Of a stretch of 64,000 nucleotides of DNA, positions 60,091 to 64,000 are shown in pieces. Both the position numbers and the translations under genes were made by a program. The notes beneath the pieces were generated by a model. That model was not told the DNA's origin. It searched no databases and saw nothing but the letters and a program-made list of their open reading frames with translations. Source of the stretch: Lutjanus erythropterus (lineage: Eukaryota > Chordata > Actinopteri > Lutjaniformes > Lutjanidae). The first letter of the stretch is position 1, and each line of letters starts with the position of its first letter. Where the stretch lies: contig CM034600.1 in assembly GCA_020091685.1 (NCBI GenBank), forward strand, positions 3,608,837 to 3,672,836, written 5' to 3'.

Positions 60091-60852
60091 TGCAAAACAA
60101 GGACCGGTTCCAGCTGAGAACCAGGTCCATTTGAGTCATACGCCTCCAAGTTTATTGATTCATGTTATCGATGCCGGCATGTTACTGTGACAGCTGTGAC
60201 ATCAAACTCACGCATCTATGCTGCTGGAAACTTATAACAAGGAGGAATTGATTAATCTATAAAATAATCAATCGATTAATCAACTCTGTAAATAATCTGC
60301 AGTTGCATCCATACAGCACAGGGAGGGAAAATGAGGGAAGAAAGGATGAACGAATGTCACTGTGCACCAGGGCTGCACAAGTAAGTGAAATATTATTGAA
60401 ATTGCAACATCCAAACTGCAGAAGCTGCAATTTTTTGATTAAGGTAAAATGTGTAACATACAGCATTATAATCCAAATCAGATCTGGTTTTATTTCCAGT
60501 TAAGTAGCTGCCAAGATGCTCTGACCAATAAATCTTGTTCTTCAGATGTATGAAAACATGTTTCTTTGGTACAGACCCCAGCAACTGCCACATCTTCATG
60601 ATTATAAAGTCTTTTCCAGTGAAAATTCCAGTGATCATTCCCATTAATGATGAATCATATTACAGTCACAATATCTGTTAAAATAATCGCAATATGATTT
60701 TTTTTTTACCATATTGTGCAGCACTACTGTCCAATCACAGAATTTGTAGAAAATCCATCAGGAACCAATAAGAGAACTGACAAAGAATCGGACCAATAGG
60801 CAAAATCGATAAGGGCATTCGTATCAATAAAATCTTAATTTCCATCCCTAGT
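60087..60852. mobile_element. Element with tagggatg ends, carrying a nested MITE
   Basis: The left end attagggatgcaaaac and right end atttccatccctagt are inverted. Inside are accggttccagctgagaacc and aatcggaccaatagg. Another MITE sits at 60369-60727. Confidence 0.55.
60369..60727. mobile_element. MITE with gggctgcacaa ends
   Basis: It begins agggctgcacaagtaagtg and ends ccatattgtgcagcact, an inverted pair, with aatattattgaaattgcaa and atcgcaatatgatttt inside as in a common teleost family. Confidence 0.75.
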
Positions 60853-62484
60853 CAAAATAGTTACCAATTCTTTTTTTTTTTTAATCAATCTACTCATCAG
60901 TTAATCCTCTCATTGCCTCAACATAAGACAGAATGGTGCATTCATGTGTGTCTGGCTACTGGAAAATTACTGCTTCCCTACTAGAAAACCACAAGTAGTG
61001 TAAATTCCCAACTTTTGGGAAACCCCCGAGCTCGGATCAACAAATTATGTTAACACTGATCACTTTATGTCATGATTAGCTTTATGAGACTGACTAAAAT
61101 CATTCACTGATTTCCAATCCAACAAACAAGCTGTCCATTTCCTCTCGTTCTTCCTCTACTTTCTTTGTCACAATCCCAACAAACAGAAAATATTTAACAA
61201 TTGATGAAAACAGGATCATGAGACAGAGAGGAAGAGAGTCAGAGGGAGAAAGTGACCTTGCTGCAGCTTAGAGCAGACTAATATTTCATCAGCTAACACT
61301 AAGGGCACACCTGCCTCGCAGCTTTACTCAGGTTCCCACATCTGCCAACGGCTCCGCGCTTCATCCCTGCAAGGAGGCGCCAGGGGAGGGAGGGAAGGAA
61401 GAAAGAAAGGGGGAAATAAAAGACAGAAAGAAAGAAAAACAAAGTCTCATGTGGGTTTACTTGGGGACTATGGTACATTTCAGGGAAAGTGTAGGTGGCT
61501 TTGTACAGACGAACCACAAGAAAAAGAAATACTGTGACAAAGAGGGGAAAAACAGCAGAGCGATGGGAAGAAATGATAAGACTCTAGTGGTAAACCACCT
61601 ACTGAGCTGTATATTTTATTAGCTAGGGACTATCCCTGTGGCAAGTGTGTCTACTGATGAATATGTAACAGGGGGGACACTTGTCAAGGCAATGCTCTGT
61701 CCCCATGCAACACAGAAGAAAAGTGAATGATACAAAACTTATTGGGGAAGGAAGTAGCATCATGTGAGACAGTGTTTATTCGGTGGCAGGAGAAGTGAAA
61801 CCGTGGCAGTGGATACTGTCAACATGCTGATCCATTGAGCATTTCAGATGAAGTCATTCACTTCTCCAAGTCCAGGTTACGCTGACATGCAAGCCGCCAA
61901 ACTCAGCATGCTAGCGGATGTTGTTAGTCCAAAGTGTTGCTAGGGGAACTTTCCTGTATGAATGTATAAATGTGGTTGTGTTTGACAGTGTGTGTCTGTG
62001 TGGGTGCCTAGATAATTTTGACTACATGAGATCATGGAGATCACCCACACACATGACAAAAGTGTTGATTAGCTACACTGTGTTGACCACAGTGATGGTA
62101 AAAATATTTACTAGTGGTCGGGATGAGGAATCAGATGAACCATTAGATTAACCTCTTCATCGCTGATCTATTTTCATCCTGAATATGCCTCCAGTTTGTG
62201 AACAAGAACAACTGGAGTTCACCTCTTGGTAAAACACTATGCTTGTCACTCCCACTTCTTTACCCAGCCTTCCAGTCACTGTGGATGAGAGGTGGGACAA
62301 ATACAACTGTATCTGTCCTGCTAATACAGTACACCTTGAATCAGGCACCATCCACCTTCAGGTATTGAACCAAATGATAATACTCCCCTCACAAACTAAA
62401 TCCCATGAACCCACATAGACCTGCCGGAACATCTGCTTCACCTGCATCAGCCATCCCTTCATCCCTTCATGCAGCACTTAAAGC

Positions 62485-63190
62485 TAAATACTAACTTTAA
62501 CATGCTTACATGCCAACATGCAGATGTTTAGAAAGAAATGCTCACCATGTTCACCATCTCAGGTTAGAGTGTTAACATGCAATATTTGCTAACTAGCACT
62601 AAACTCAATGGGGAGCTGAAGCTGATAGGAATGTCATCAGTTCTGCAGAAATTTGGTCATAAACCAAATAGCATTGTTACAATTAATCGATTATTAATCG
62701 CTTATTTAATTAAACACCAACTTTTCTCATAATCCATTAATCGGTGTGAGTATTTTTTCAAGAAAAAATGTCAAAATTCTCTGATTCCAGCCTCTTTACT
62801 GTGAATATTTTCTGGTTTCGTTACTCCTCCCAGACAGTTTGCTGAAAATGTTTGTGTTGTGAGTAAAACAAGACATTTGAGGATGTCGGCTTTGGAAAAT
62901 TTGGAAAACAGCCTGAAATTTGGTGGTGCTAGAAAAAAAGTTAGAGGATCACCAAAGTTGTAAAAAGTTCATCCAAAAGTAGATATGAATGTGTGTACAA
63001 ACTTTTATTGCAAACCATCCAGTAACTGTCAAGACAAATCACTCTGAACCAAAAATGTCAACCTCATCGTGGTGCTCGAGGAGAGGTCAGGGGATCAAAG
63101 AACTGGGAAACATGAATGTCAGATGTTAATGGTGATCCATTCAGGAGTTGCTGAGGTATTTCAGTCTGAACCAAAGTGGTGGACCGACAG
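62485..63190. repeat. Dispersed repeat K, split by a MITE
   Basis: The left part (62485-62675) has gctaactagcactaaactca and tttggtcataaacca. The right part (62936-63190) has ggatcaccaaagttgtaaaa, cctcatcgtggtgctcgagg and caaagtggtggaccgac. Together they match a very common teleost repeat; the interval between is an AATCG-type MITE. Confidence 0.75.
62676..62935. mobile_element. AATCG-type MITE, copy 6, inserted in repeat K
   Basis: It contains acaattaatcgattattaat, tctgattccagcctcttta and aaacaagacatttgaggatg. The flanking repeat K continues on both sides. Confidence 0.75.
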
Positions 63191-64000
63191 TTTAACATTG
63201 CCATCCTTAATAATGACGCCAACGTGGCTAAAAACATCAGCGGCAGAGATGGCATAGTGCTGCGTTTGTTAGAGCAGACTTCCAGGAGCTGGTAACAAGG
63301 ATGCTGCAGCATCCCTTCAACAAACAAAGGAACAACTGACATCAGTATGTTGCAAAGCTTTAGCCTTTACCATCATATATCATATTCTGTCAGCTGTTTT
63401 CATACCCGCATCCTTGCTCCCCCCCTCCTCTTTGTTACCTCCAGGTTTCAGTCCAACACTGAAATAAGTTAATTAATTCTATGTCTGCAGTGCAAACAAC
63501 ACAAAGCCGCTTTCTGCCAAATGGGATTTTCTTTTAGGCACGCTGTTCAGCCACTGGGATGTCAGTTTCCATAGGATCGACCTTCGACCTGGCGAGCGCT
63601 AGAGAAAATATAAACAGCCCCTCCCCTCGCCCGCGCTCTCCTCTATATCATCAAATGGCCGCCACAAAGGAGAGGAGCTGACCTTAACTGTCCTGAGGTG
63701 TTCATGAGCACACACACGCACAAACACAAACACAAACACAAACAAGGATTGCCAGTACCAGGACGGCCCACTCTCCAGCTAACCCCAGAACAAACACAGA
63801 GCTTTCATCTGCATGCAGCTGGGTTGGTGAGGAACACAACAGAGGGGAGGACAGGGCAGGGGAGGAGAAAATGGACAGATAGTGGAAGAAGGGAAAAAAA
63901 AGTGAAAGCACAGAGCCAATCAACTGACCGGACTAAAACAAAGGGCTATCTGTAAAAGCCCTGGACTTCATCCCACCCTGTGATGAGAGAACTTCGATCC

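Larger units (their letters stand above)
31030..64000 (-). other. bcl2l1: bcl2l1 intron, at least 33 kb, running off the window
   Basis: No exon of any gene could be supported to the right of the bcl2l1 last exon. The long ORFs here are shadows of purine-rich or (CA)n tracts. A very long intron at this position also occurs in human BCL2L1. The repeats recognised inside are listed separately. I see no feature in 31100-33590, 35700-36200, 36550-40060, 40350-41670, 47910-50900 (apart from one exon-like stretch at 48330-48452), 51860-52970, 60860-62480 and 63190-64000, apart from short simple repeats and repeat scraps. Confidence 0.7.

Noticed and set aside
31030..64000. Search for the first coding exon of bcl2l1 (BH4-BH3-BH1)
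   Set aside because: No minus-strand ORF has an appropriate start, length or the BH motifs, so the exon is taken to be outside the window.

Overview
The window looks like a piece of a teleost fish chromosome, probably a spiny-rayed (percomorph) species. The protein-coding content is vertebrate and split by introns. More than half of the rest is made of repeat families I recognise from teleost genomes: hAT-like MITEs, foldback elements, a decayed Tc1/mariner element, minisatellites and long (CA)n/(GA)n tracts. Nothing bacterial, viral, CRISPR-like or operon-like is present.

Two real genes are visible. On the plus strand, cox4i2 (cytochrome c oxidase subunit 4, isoform 2) has four coding exons between 12288 and 22993. 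They join with consistent splice sites into a 176-residue protein with a mitochondrial presequence, one membrane span and a poly(A) signal at 23211. A non-coding first exon ending at 7739 is proposed, because its junction would place the start codon in an ACCATG context. On the minus strand, the last coding exon of bcl2l1 (Bcl-xL) lies at 30886-31029. It encodes the end of BH2 and the tail anchor, and has a probable poly(A) signal at 30146-30151. The rest of bcl2l1 is not in the window, so everything from 31030 to 64000 is probably one intron of at least 33 kb. COX4I2 and BCL2L1 are also neighbours in tail-to-tail order on human chromosome 20q11. This synteny, with the sequence itself, decides cox4i2 over cox4i1. 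The two genes share mitochondria as a location but not a pathway.

Layout: 1-7600, repeats and unassigned sequence. 7600-23220, the cox4i2 transcription unit, whose introns carry foldback elements, MITEs, a tandem-repeat MITE and a decayed antisense coiled-coil gene (14185-15244) that still has TATA-box, start-codon and poly(A) landmarks. 23220-30100, the intergenic space between the two 3' ends, with a 1.5-kb foldback element and a possible unassigned minus-strand poly(A) site. 30120-31029, the bcl2l1 3' UTR and last exon. 31030-64000, the bcl2l1 intron, with nested transposons, purine-rich tracts, a strong G-quadruplex candidate and a few non-repetitive islands that may be conserved regulatory elements.

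I did not find an undescribed molecular system. The most unusual items are the decayed antisense gene in cox4i2 intron 2, the long inverted repeats within cox4i2 introns, and several nested insertions whose order can be read directly.
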